NCBI GenBank assembly: GCA_030605095.1
Contig: JAUWBJ010000004.1
Span: forward strand, 1-40,028
Length of the DNA stretch: 40,028 nucleotides
Source: Candidatus Omnitrophota bacterium
GTDB taxonomy: Bacteria > Omnitrophota > Gorgyraeia > JABMRN01 > RBG-13-46-9
Direction of reading: 5' to 3'
The position numbers and the translations under genes are program-made. Positions 17,761 through 24,860 of the stretch are shown piece by piece (position 1 is the stretch's first letter; each line of letters begins with the position of its first letter). The notes under the pieces were generated by a model, which did no database searches, was not told where the DNA came from, and worked only from the letters and a program-made list of their open reading frames with translations.

Positions 17761-17889
17761 ATGCACATACCTATTGTAGAAAATTACAAAAGCATATTCC
17801 ACATAGCGATATTTTTTATCGCTATGTTTAAGATTCACGCTATTGGCAGGAAGTTAAACCTGCTTGAAAAGACATTTGTAAATAAATAA
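17761..17889 (+). CDS. Small ORF, 42 aa, possibly membrane-associated
   Basis: ATG at 17761 lies 11 bases after the previous stop, behind AAGGAG at 17748-17753. The peptide starts MHIPIVENYK and continues with a hydrophobic stretch IFHIAIFFIAMF, then a basic end. The hydrophobic part is codirectional with a perfect hairpin in the DNA (17801-17827), so the open frame may be incidental to an RNA structure. Good ribosome-site spacing favours a real small gene, but no homologue can be named. Confidence 0.4.
   Translation: MHIPIVENYKSIFHIAIFFIAMFKIHAIGRKLNLLEKTFVNK
17801..17827 (+). repeat. Perfect 11-bp hairpin inside the small ORF
   Basis: ACATAGCGATA (17801-17811), five T residues, TATCGCTATGT (17817-17827). 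There is no U-tract after the right arm, so this is not a normal terminator. Confidence 0.7.
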
Positions 17890-17925
17890 AGCCCACGAAA
17901 TAAAAAATTAAAGCGGGACTTTTAG

Positions 17926-17956
17926 GGGAAGCATAAATTTTATGCTTCCCTTTTTT
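17926..17956 (+). terminator. Intrinsic terminator of the small cassette
   Basis: GGGAAGCAT (17926-17934) pairs with ATGCTTCCC (17942-17950), extendable by A/T pairs, and is followed by six T residues. A classic rho-independent terminator that separates the cassette from the gpsA operon. Confidence 0.9.
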
Positions 17957-17976
17957 ATAATCTAAACCCTTTTCAT

Positions 17977-18005
17977 TTGACTATGACTTGTCTATATGAT
18001 AATAT
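17977..18005 (+). promoter_or_regulatory. Promoter of the gpsA-hom-thrC operon
   Basis: TTGACT (17977-17982), a 17-base spacer, TAATAT (18000-18005). The predicted start is near 18012, giving a leader of about 118 bases before the GTG start of gpsA. Confidence 0.7.
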
Positions 18006-18021
18006 TTGGTCTATATATGAA

Positions 18022-18130
18022 CCCCGCCCTTCCTAATTATTATATTGTTATGATAGATTTTTTATTAATAGAAAGAAGTTTGTTAAAAATGAAGAAAAAA
18101 ATAAAAAGTAAAAGAAAAGGAAGGGCGGGG
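18022..18130 (+). promoter_or_regulatory. gpsA leader able to sequester its ribosome binding site
   Basis: CCCCGCCCTTCC at 18022-18033, about 10 bases into the predicted mRNA, is the exact reverse complement of GGAAGGGCGGGG at 18119-18130, which contains the ribosome binding site and the first base of the gpsA start codon. The 12-bp GC-rich stem would close a loop of about 85 AT-rich bases and hide the start. This predicts translational control of the operon; the signal (temperature, ligand or translation of the upstream peptide) is unknown. Confidence 0.6.
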
Positions 18131-18133
18131 TGA
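18089..18133 (+). CDS. Possible upstream peptide coupled to gpsA (14 aa)
   Basis: ATG at 18089 opens MKKKIKSKRKGRAG, ending with TGA at 18131-18133, which overlaps the gpsA GTG (18130-18132). Ribosomes translating it would open the 18119-18130 arm of the leader stem and could restart at gpsA. It has only a weak ribosome site (AAAGAAG upstream). Nine of fourteen residues are Lys or Arg. Low complexity means it may be chance. Confidence 0.3.
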   Translation: MKKKIKSKRKGRAG

Positions 18134-19119
18134 AGCAGAAAATTGCGGTTCTTGGAGATGGCGGATGGGGAACCACGGTAGCCATTCTTCTATCTAATAA
18201 AGGGTATGATGTTACTCTGTGGGGGGTATTTCCCGATTATATCGCTCTTTTACAGAAAGAGAGGGTCAATAACAAGTTTCTTCCCGGGATAAAGATACCC
18301 GAGGCAGTCTATTTGACATCGGATATAAACCGGATATCACAGGATGCTACTTTCGTAATTGCTATACCATCTAAATACTTACGCGAAACTATCTCCTGCT
18401 TTAAAGGCAAGGTTGGCGAAAAAATCATTTCTCTTACGAAAGGCATAGAGACAAAGACGCTAAAAAGGCCGTCTGAAGTTATATCAGAGGTTTTGGGAAA
18501 CTCAAAAATAAGCGTTCTTTCGGGTCCGAGCATATCGTTCGAGGTGGCCAGGAATCTCCCAACCACGCTTGTGGCGGCTTCCGATGACCGGGCTCTTGCT
18601 AAAGAGATGCAGGGCATTTTCACCACGCCGAATTTTAGAGTTTATACATCAAGCGATTTAATCGGCGTCGAATTGGGAGGCGCTTTAAAAAACATTATAG
18701 CTATTGCGGCGGGTATCTCCGATGGCATGGGTTTTGGCGTAAATACGAAAGCAGCGCTTTTAACGCGGGGATTGGCGGAAATCATTCGCCTGGGAACGAA
18801 AATGGGCGCCAAAAAGGAGACGTTCTTCGGTTTAAGCGGCTTGGGAGACCTTGCTACAACGTGTATGAGCCCTCATTCAAGAAACCGCCGGCTCGGCGAA
18901 GAAATAGGAAAGGGAAAGAAGCTTAAAGCTCTTTTAAAAGAGACTGAAATGATAATCGAGGGCATAACTACGACGAAATCTACTTATGAGCTGTCTAAAA
19001 AATTTGGCGTGGAGATGCCCATAACGGAAAAGATTTATGAAGTTTTATATACGGGTAAAAACCCAAAAGATGCCGTTAGGGAGTTAATGACGAGAGCCCT
19101 TAAAGCGGAGGGAATATGA
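18130..19119 (+). CDS. gpsA: NAD(P)-dependent glycerol-3-phosphate dehydrogenase
   Basis: Reduces dihydroxyacetone phosphate to sn-glycerol 3-phosphate in the cytoplasm, the entry to phospholipid backbones. The 329 residues are the usual length. The N-terminal Rossmann motif is VLGDGGWGTT (residues 6-15); SLTKGIE carries the family lysine; the catalytic C-terminal half has LGGALKNIIAIAAGISDG, NTKAALLTRGLAEI and GLSGLGDLATTCMSPHSRNR. The start is GTG at 18130 behind GGAAGG, part of a stem with the leader. Its stop overlaps the hom start by 4 bases, so it is the first gene of a translationally coupled operon. Grouping a lipid-precursor enzyme with threonine genes is unusual but plausible for a compact genome. 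Confidence 0.95.
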   Translation: MKQKIAVLGDGGWGTTVAILLSNKGYDVTLWGVFPDYIALLQKERVNNKFLPGIKIPEAVYLTSDINRISQDATFVIAIPSKYLRETISCFKGKVGEKIISLTKGIETKTLKRPSEVISEVLGNSKISVLSGPSISFEVARNLPTTLVAASDDRALAKEMQGIFTTPNFRVYTSSDLIGVELGGALKNIIAIAAGISDGMGFGVNTKAALLTRGLAEIIRLGTKMGAKKETFFGLSGLGDLATTCMSPHSRNRRLGEEIGKGKKLKALLKETEMIIEGITTTKSTYELSKKFGVEMPITEKIYEVLYTGKNPKDAVRELMTRALKAEGI

Positions 19120-20411
19120 AGAGCGTAAACGTTGGAATTATAGGATTTGGCACGGTAGGAAGAGGAGTAGTTAGAACGCTTCTTTCGAAAAAGAAGCTTC
19201 TTAAAGAGAGAAGCGGTTTGTCTATTAATCTGGTTAAAGTCGCTGATAAAAATCTTCGGCAGAGGAAGGGTATGCGCGTGCCCGGGAAACTTCTTACTAA
19301 AGATATCAATTCTGTGCTCAAAGACAGAAATATAGATATTGTGGTTGAGCTTATAGGCGGCATTCACCCTGCCAAAGAGATTATCCTGAAAGCCCTCACT
19401 CTCGGCAAGCACGTTGTTACAGCGAATAAGGCGCTTCTGGCTGAGCACGGCGAAAAAATATTTACGGTTGCCTCACGCTTCAGAACCTTGTTAGGTTTTG
19501 AAGCCAGCGTAGGCGGGGGAATTCCGATAGTCAACGTTCTTAGAAAAAGCTTAATAGCCAACGATATAGAGGTGGTATACGGTATACTTAACGGTACTTC
19601 AAATTTCATTCTCAGTAAGATGTCTGACGAAGGTTACACCTTCCGCCAGGCGCTTGATGACGCTAAGGCCAGGGGTATAGCTGAGAGAAATCCTAAATTA
19701 GACATAAGCGGAGTGGATTCGTGCCACAAGATTGCCATATTGGCGCGGTTGGGATTCGGGCTCAGCATCAAACCCAAGGATATACATACCGAGGGTATTG
19801 AGGGATTGGATCCGGCGGATATACAATACGCCGGAAGTTGGGGGTATGCAATAAAACTTCTGGCTATAGCCAGAAAAAGCGGCCAGAAACTCGACGTAAG
19901 GGTGCACCCTTCGTTGATTTCCTTAAAGAATATTCTCGCGAGCGTAAAATACGAGGATAACGCTATATTCATAAGAGGCGATATGGTAGGGGGCTCGCTT
20001 TTATACGGGAAGGGCGCGGGGAGCCTTCCCGCCGCGAGTTCTGTAGTAAGTGACATTATGGAAATAGCGAAGAGTATCGGCGAGTTCAAAAAAGCGAAAG
20101 ATTTTTTTAGATTCCAGTTTGATACAGGCGTCAAGAAAGCCCGCGAAATCAGCGAACTTTTTACGAGGTATTATCTGAGATTTTCCGCGATTGATAAGCC
20201 GGGTGTCCTGGCAGGGATATCAGATATTTTGGCAAAGAACAAAATCAGCATAGCAACTGTTACTCAGAAGGAAAAAAAGGCAGGCCAGCCCGTGCCGATA
20301 GTCATGCTGACACATAAGGCGAATGAAGGAAAGTTAAATAAGGCGTTAGAAAGAATCGACAAGCTGAATTTTATAACTAAGAAAACCGTGAAACTAAGGA
20401 TAGTGCGATGA
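19116..20411 (+). CDS. hom: Homoserine dehydrogenase with ACT domain
   Basis: Reduces aspartate semialdehyde to homoserine, the branch point to threonine and methionine. It has 431 residues. The N-terminal NAD(P)-binding motif is GIIGFGTVGRG, then VVELIGG and the GKHVVTANKALLA helix. The catalytic core includes ASVGGGIPIV, LNGTSNFIL and the Lys/Asp-bearing GVDSCHKIAILA. The C-terminus is an ACT domain (about residues 350-431; FSAIDKPGVLAGISDILA), which in this family senses threonine for feedback inhibition. The ATG at 19116 overlaps the gpsA stop by 4 bases with GGAGGG upstream; its own stop overlaps thrC by 4. Confidence 0.96.
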   Translation: MKSVNVGIIGFGTVGRGVVRTLLSKKKLLKERSGLSINLVKVADKNLRQRKGMRVPGKLLTKDINSVLKDRNIDIVVELIGGIHPAKEIILKALTLGKHVVTANKALLAEHGEKIFTVASRFRTLLGFEASVGGGIPIVNVLRKSLIANDIEVVYGILNGTSNFILSKMSDEGYTFRQALDDAKARGIAERNPKLDISGVDSCHKIAILARLGFGLSIKPKDIHTEGIEGLDPADIQYAGSWGYAIKLLAIARKSGQKLDVRVHPSLISLKNILASVKYEDNAIFIRGDMVGGSLLYGKGAGSLPAASSVVSDIMEIAKSIGEFKKAKDFFRFQFDTGVKKAREISELFTRYYLRFSAIDKPGVLAGISDILAKNKISIATVTQKEKKAGQPVPIVMLTHKANEGKLNKALERIDKLNFITKKTVKLRIVR

Positions 20412-21514
20412 AGGGCGTAATAGAGCATTACAAGCAATATCTACCGGTAACCGACAAGACGCCGGTAATCTCCTTGAACGAAGGCAATACCCCTCTTATC
20501 AGGGCTAGATACATTGAAAGTTTGGTTGGAGGGGATGTAGAGGTTTACCTGAAATACGAAGGCCTTAATCCGACCGGTTCTTTCAAGGATAGGGGCATGA
20601 CCCTTGCTCTTTCAAAAGCCGTTGAAGCCGGCTCTAAAGCTGTGATATGCGCTTCTACGGGAAATACCTCTGCCTCTGCCGCAGCGTATGCGGCTCGGGC
20701 GAAGATAAAATGTATCGTTCTAATACCGGAAGGCGGAATTGCGCTTGGTAAACTCGCGCAAGCACTTATTCATGGCGCCGAGGTTTTAGCAGTAAAAGGC
20801 AATTTTGACGACTGTTTAAATCTGGTAAAAGAAATTACCCGGAAGCACCCCATTACTTTAGTCAATTCCCTGAATCCTGATAGAATTGAAGGGCAAAAAA
20901 CCGGCGCTTTTGAAATCTGCGACTCCCTGGGAGGCGCGCCGGATTACCACGCGATTCCGGTAGGGAATGCCGGAAATATAGTTGCCTATTGGAAGGGCTA
21001 TAAGGAGTATAAAGAAATCGGTAAAATAGATAGTTTGCCTAAGATGATTGGATTTCAGGCGGAGGGCGCCGCGCCTATAGTAAAGGGGCATATCGTAAAG
21101 AATCCCAGAACGATAGCGACGGCTATAAAAATCGGAAATCCCGCCAGCTGGAAAAAAGCAGAAGTTGCCCGAGACGAGTCAGGCGGTTTAATAGAAGCAG
21201 TTACCGATGCCGAGATTCTAAACGCGTATAAATTGCTTGCTTCGAAAGAAGGCATATTCGTGGAACCTGCTTCAGCAGCGAGTGTTGCGGGCGTATTGAA
21301 GAAAGCGAAGGAAGGATACTTTAGAAGCGAAAAGCGCAAAGCGACCGAAGGGAGTCCCGAGCGAAGTCGAAGGGCAAAAAGCGAAAAGATTAGGATTGCC
21401 TGCATTTTGACAGGCCATGGCTTAAAGGACCCGGATAGAGCAATAGCGAGTATTAAAAAGCCAAAGGTAGTCGCCGCGAAGCTGAATGCGGTTTTGAAAG
21501 AAATTGGATTTTGA
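20408..21514 (+). CDS. thrC: Threonine synthase with in-frame palindrome insertion
   Basis: PLP enzyme that converts O-phosphohomoserine to threonine. The 368 residues show the N-terminal NEGNTPL motif, the PLP lysine in GSFKDRGM, the phosphate-binding part CASTGNTSASAAAYAA, EGQKTGAFEI, and LTGHGLKDPD near the C-terminus. Before that last motif the protein carries an atypical basic stretch (RSEKRKATEGSPERSRRAK) encoded by a short insertion at about 21326-21388, flanked by 9-base direct repeats. The start overlaps hom by 4 bases. The stop lies 4 bases before a tRNA-Pro gene, so the tRNA is probably cut out of the same transcript. No thrB is seen in the window to supply the phosphohomoserine substrate. 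Confidence 0.95.
   Translation: MKGVIEHYKQYLPVTDKTPVISLNEGNTPLIRARYIESLVGGDVEVYLKYEGLNPTGSFKDRGMTLALSKAVEAGSKAVICASTGNTSASAAAYAARAKIKCIVLIPEGGIALGKLAQALIHGAEVLAVKGNFDDCLNLVKEITRKHPITLVNSLNPDRIEGQKTGAFEICDSLGGAPDYHAIPVGNAGNIVAYWKGYKEYKEIGKIDSLPKMIGFQAEGAAPIVKGHIVKNPRTIATAIKIGNPASWKKAEVARDESGGLIEAVTDAEILNAYKLLASKEGIFVEPASAASVAGVLKKAKEGYFRSEKRKATEGSPERSRRAKSEKIRIACILTGHGLKDPDRAIASIKKPKVVAAKLNAVLKEIGF
21326..21388 (+). mobile_element. Small palindromic repeat element inserted in thrC
   Basis: AGCGAAAAG at 21326-21334 is repeated at 21380-21388, 54 bases apart (18 codons). Between them is a GC-rich partly palindromic stretch encoding EGSPERSRRA. The pattern of a unit with a multiple-of-three length, flanked by a short direct repeat and replacing nothing essential, is that of a miniature palindromic element tolerated in a surface loop. 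Confidence 0.6.
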
Positions 21515-21518
21515 ATAA

Positions 21519-21593
21519 CGGGGCGTGGCGCAGTTTGGCAAGCGCGCTTGCTTGGGGTGCAAGAGGTCCGCGGTTCGAATCCGCGCGCCCCGA
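21519..21593 (+). tRNA. tRNA-Pro (anticodon GGG)
   Basis: A full cloverleaf can be drawn: acceptor CGGGGCG (21519-21525) with CGCCCCG (21586-21592), D arm GCGC (21528-21531), anticodon stem CTTGC/GCAAG with loop TTGGGGT and anticodon GGG at 21554-21556, T arm CGCGG-TTCGAAT-CCGCG, discriminator A. The C1-G72 pair and A73 are typical proline identity features. CCA is not encoded. It lies 4 bases after thrC, so processing from the operon mRNA is likely. Confidence 0.95.
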
Positions 21594-21608
21594 CTTTAGT
21601 ACTGATTT

Positions 21609-21889
21609 GGTTCCTGCCGAAACAAGTGTGGAAAAGAGCTTTTTTCGGCAGGAACCTCAGCCTTCGGCTGAGGCTGACGCCAAATCATTTCAAGGGGAAA
21701 CCTTAGGTTTCCCCTATGACGGCTGCCTTCGGCAGCCTGTATCCCTTCCTAATAGGAAGGGGAATAAACAATACTGTTCTTGAATGGAACCTAAGGTTCC
21801 CCCTATGGCGGTATTGACATTTTCAATGTTAATACCTGTTACCCCCCCCTCCTAATAGGAAGGGGAGTAGACAATACTGTTCTTGAATG
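21609..21889 (+). repeat. Array of at least six consecutive hairpins
   Basis: Perfect stems in order: GGTTCCTGCCGAAA/TTTCGGCAGGAACC (21609-21622 with 21643-21656), CCTCAGCC/GGCTGAGG (21655-21673), GGGGAAACC/GGTTTCCCC (21694-21714), GGCTGCC/GGCAGCC (21721-21737), CCCTTCCT/AGGAAGGG (21743-21761), GGAACC/GGTTCC (21786-21800), and an imperfect copy of the fifth at about 21846-21865. Most have three-base loops. This fills the whole tRNA-to-ApgM gap of about 365 bases, and no gene is visible in it. Confidence 0.85.
21747..21889 (+). repeat. Direct repeat pair of 40 bases, 103 bases apart
   Basis: 21747-21786 and 21850-21889 agree at 38 of 40 bases (differences within AATAAAC against AGTAGAC). Each contains the hairpin TCCTAATAGGA and ends ACTGTTCTTGAATG. 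Confidence 0.9.
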
Positions 21890-21939
21890 AATTTGGTCTC
21901 GGAGAAAAAAGTAATGAATTCGGCCTCGGAGAAAAAAGT
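21887..21939 (+). repeat. Tandem 26-base direct repeat before the ApgM-like gene
   Basis: 21887-21912 and 21914-21939 agree at 24 of 26 bases; each ends CTCGGAGAAAAAAGT. The pair abuts the ribosome site of the next gene (GGAG at 21951-21954) and could affect its leader. Confidence 0.85.
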
Positions 21940-21959
21940 GTGGAAGTATAGGAGATAGC

Positions 21960-23177
21960 ATGAAATACATAATGTTGGTTGGAGATGGAATGAGCGGAAG
22001 GCCGCTGGATGAATTGAACGGCCGGACCACCTTAGAGGTTGCCGAAAGGCGATATATGGACGAAATCACCAAAAGAGGAAAACTCGGTATCGCCACAACT
22101 ATACCTAAAGGCATGACACCCGCAAGCGACGTAGCCAATCTCTCGCTCCTCGGATACAATCCTAAGAAATACTATTCCGGAAGAGGGCCTCTGGAAGCCG
22201 TAAATATTGGCGTAGATTTGAGTGATACGGATGTTGCGTTCAGATGCAACCTGGTAACTCACGCAAGAGACGAGATGATTGATTACAGCGCAGGCCACAT
22301 AAGCAGTAAAGAAGCCAGGGTTCTTATAGAGAAGATAGACCTCTCCCTCGGCAATGAAAAAATAAAATTCTATCCCGGTGTAAGTTATAGGCATCTTATG
22401 GTGCTCCGGGCAGGCTCGGAAGAAGAAGCCATTAAAATTTCCGGAATAAAGTGTATGCCACCACATGATATTTTGAATAAAAGCATATTAAAGAACTTAC
22501 CGCAAGGCGAAGGGAAAGAGATTTTGACAGAACTTATGAATAAGTCAGAGAAAATTCTCGCGCACCACGACATTAACAAGGTAAGAATTGACCTCGGCGA
22601 AAATCCCGCTAACATGATCTGGTTATGGGGCCAGGGCGTTATGCCGGTTATGCCTTTATTTAAAGAACTCTATGGCGTGACAGGCTCTATAATTTCAGCG
22701 GTGGACCTCATTAAAGGTATAGGTAAAATAATGGGCCTGGAGGTAATAAACGTGCCGGGAGCCACCGGTTTCTACGATACGAATTTTAAGGGAAAAGGGG
22801 AATACGCGCTTAAGTCGCTGGAAGATAAGGATTTTGTTTTTGTGCACGTTGAAGCCGCCGATGAAGCCGGACATAATGCCGACATAAGGGCAAAAATAAC
22901 CGCTATCGAGAATTTTGACAAGTTTGTTGTCGGAACAATCTGGGAAGAGTACAAAGCGAAGAAGGACTTCAGGATAATGGTTTTACCGGACCATTCTACG
23001 CCCATATCCGTGAGGACGCATACGACCGATCCCGTGCCTTTTGTGATTTGCGGAGATGGGGTCGAGGCCGACGGGGCCTCTGTTTTTACCGAAACCGCGG
23101 CAAGGGGGAGTAATTTTGTTTTTAAAGAAGGGCACTCCTTGATGAAATATTTGATACAGCGAGGACCAAAAGCATAA
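21960..23177 (+). CDS. ApgM-type phosphoglycerate mutase homologue; possible homoserine kinase
   Basis: A 405-residue member of the archaeal-type cofactor-independent phosphoglycerate mutase family (COG3635, alkaline phosphatase superfamily). Visible motifs: MLVGDGM with the metal-binding Asp at the N-terminus, the TPASDVANLSLLGYNP segment with the nucleophilic Ser, YYSGRGPLEAVNIGV, AFRCNLVT, and late metal ligands in EAADEAGHNAD and PDHSTP. Classic members interconvert 3- and 2-phosphoglycerate. Members next to threonine genes in bacteria have been proposed to supply a missing homoserine kinase activity; hom and thrC just upstream, lysC downstream and no thrB make that a serious alternative here. 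ATG at 21960 with GGAG upstream. The family is sure; the substrate is not. Confidence 0.9.
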   Translation: MKYIMLVGDGMSGRPLDELNGRTTLEVAERRYMDEITKRGKLGIATTIPKGMTPASDVANLSLLGYNPKKYYSGRGPLEAVNIGVDLSDTDVAFRCNLVTHARDEMIDYSAGHISSKEARVLIEKIDLSLGNEKIKFYPGVSYRHLMVLRAGSEEEAIKISGIKCMPPHDILNKSILKNLPQGEGKEILTELMNKSEKILAHHDINKVRIDLGENPANMIWLWGQGVMPVMPLFKELYGVTGSIISAVDLIKGIGKIMGLEVINVPGATGFYDTNFKGKGEYALKSLEDKDFVFVHVEAADEAGHNADIRAKITAIENFDKFVVGTIWEEYKAKKDFRIMVLPDHSTPISVRTHTTDPVPFVICGDGVEADGASVFTETAARGSNFVFKEGHSLMKYLIQRGPKA

Positions 23178-23190
23178 ATTTTATAAAAAT

Positions 23191-24816
23191 ATGAATTCTA
23201 TAATTGTAGTTATAGCGAGCGGCGTATTATTTCTCTTCGGATATACGATTTACAGCAAAATAATAGAGAGATTCCTTAAGATAGACCCTAAAAGGAAAAC
23301 ACCCGCTTACAGAAAATATGACGGCGTAGATTATGTCCCGGCAAAACACTGGTCGATTCTTTTCGGGCACCACTTTGCTTCTATAGCGGGGGCTGCCCCT
23401 ATTATAGGGCCAATCTTAGCGGTTTCTATCTGGGGCTGGATGCCCGCGCTTTTGTGGGTTGTGCTGGGAACTATCTTTATAGGCGGAATCCACGATTATT
23501 CTTCTCTTATTATATCCGTGAAGCACAACGGCACTTCCATAGCCGATGTCGCTAAAGACGCGATTTCAAAAAATGCGAAGATTGTTTTTTTAATCTTCTT
23601 ATGGCTTACGCTTATACTTATAATATCGGTTTTTGTCCATATATGCGCCAAAACATTTGTTGTGAAGGCGGAGATAGTAATACCGTCGCTGGGCCTCATC
23701 CCTATCGCCGTTTTAGTGGGATTTCTTTTATACAATTTAAAATTTCGTCAATCGACGGTTACCATCTTAGGATTGGCGCTTATGGCCGGTTCGATATTTT
23801 TAGGCAGGTACTACCCGATTGTTTTAGGCGAACATGCTTTACAGATTTGGAGCGTAGTTTTGCTTATCTATGCTTTTTTTGCAAGCGTTACGCCTGTTAA
23901 TATACTCCTGCAGCCGAGGGATTATCTTGCGAGTTTTCTCTTACTCTTTGGTATAGCATTTGGATACTTAGGGATTTTATTGACGCGGCCCGATATACAT
24001 TTTCCGGCGTTTATGGGATGGTCCGGCATTCGCAATAATCTCGGGCTGTGGCCTATTCTTTTCGTTACGGTCGCATGCGGAGCCATAAGCGGGTTTCATT
24101 CCGTGGTTGCGAGTGGAACCACCTCCAAGCAGCTTGCCAGCGAGAAGGACGCGAGAAGAATAGGTTACGGAGGGATGCTCGCGGAAGGAATTTTAGCTGT
24201 TATGGCTATACTTGTTATCGCCGTGGCTTTTAAAGATAAGAATGTTTTGCAGGATATGGTGAATAGAGGAGCCGGCCCTATAGGCGCTTTTAGTATAGGA
24301 TATAACGAGGTTACCAAAAGATTCTTGGGTACTTTCGGCGGTGTTTTTGCAATAATGATACTAAACGCTTTTATCCTGACTACCCTCGATACGGCAACAA
24401 GAATCGGTAGATACCTTACTCAGGAACTTTTCAAAATAAAGAATAGATTTGCCGCGACTATTATTGTTGTCGGGCTGGCCGGCTGGTTAGGATTAAGCGG
24501 GGAATGGAATGAAATCTGGCCGATATTCGGCTCCGCAAATCAGCTTGTGGCAGCGCTCACCCTGATTGTCGTGACAAGCTGGCTTCTGTCGAGAAGGAAG
24601 CCCGTTCTCTATACGTTGATTCCTATGTTATTCATGCTGGCGACAGCGACAGGCGCTCTTATCTTGAAGATTTTAGAATATATAAAGACACAAAATGTTC
24701 TACTACTTGGCATTGCTTTTGTTCTTCTCGGTTTGGCCGGGTTTATTCTTTTCGAAGCCATTTTGGCCATTAGAAGGATATTCAGGGCAAAAAGGAATGC
24801 GTTGGGAATAAAGTAA
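23191..24816 (+). CDS. cstA: CstA-family carbon starvation protein (pyruvate/peptide transporter)
   Basis: Polytopic inner-membrane protein of 541 residues with roughly 14-16 hydrophobic segments. Family motifs: DGVDYVPAKHWSILFGHHFASIAGAAPIIGP in pieces, the GAIHDYSS-like GGIHDYSSLI, ACGAISGFHSVVASGTTSKQL, TLDTATRIGRYL, and FGSANQLVAALTL. Members import pyruvate or peptides under carbon limitation. Beside cimA, which consumes pyruvate, a pyruvate-uptake role would make sense but is inference. The ATG at 23191 has no clear ribosome site 14 bases after the previous stop; coupling is likely. It is shorter than the E. coli protein, as is common for the short subfamily. Confidence 0.93.
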   Translation: MNSIIVVIASGVLFLFGYTIYSKIIERFLKIDPKRKTPAYRKYDGVDYVPAKHWSILFGHHFASIAGAAPIIGPILAVSIWGWMPALLWVVLGTIFIGGIHDYSSLIISVKHNGTSIADVAKDAISKNAKIVFLIFLWLTLILIISVFVHICAKTFVVKAEIVIPSLGLIPIAVLVGFLLYNLKFRQSTVTILGLALMAGSIFLGRYYPIVLGEHALQIWSVVLLIYAFFASVTPVNILLQPRDYLASFLLLFGIAFGYLGILLTRPDIHFPAFMGWSGIRNNLGLWPILFVTVACGAISGFHSVVASGTTSKQLASEKDARRIGYGGMLAEGILAVMAILVIAVAFKDKNVLQDMVNRGAGPIGAFSIGYNEVTKRFLGTFGGVFAIMILNAFILTTLDTATRIGRYLTQELFKIKNRFAATIIVVGLAGWLGLSGEWNEIWPIFGSANQLVAALTLIVVTSWLLSRRKPVLYTLIPMLFMLATATGALILKILEYIKTQNVLLLGIAFVLLGLAGFILFEAILAIRRIFRAKRNALGIK

Positions 24817-24819
24817 GCC

Positions 24820-24835
24820 TGCCTGCCGGCAGGCA
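24820..24835 (+). repeat. Perfect 16-base palindrome after cstA
   Basis: TGCCTGCCGGCAGGCA, starting 4 bases after the cstA stop codon. It shares the CTGCCG/CGGCAG core with the first hairpin of the array at 21609, so both may be members of one dispersed repeat family. Confidence 0.7.
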
Positions 24836-24860
24836 CGGATTAAGAATTAAGGATTAAATT

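Noticed and set aside
21511-21783. A 90-codon frame starting over the tRNA
   Set aside because: It covers the whole tRNA-Pro and the hairpin array and has no protein-like character.
21609-21939. CRISPR array in the repeat-rich spacer
   Set aside because: Only two copies of each direct repeat, unequal spacing and no uniform spacers; the region is made of distinct hairpins.
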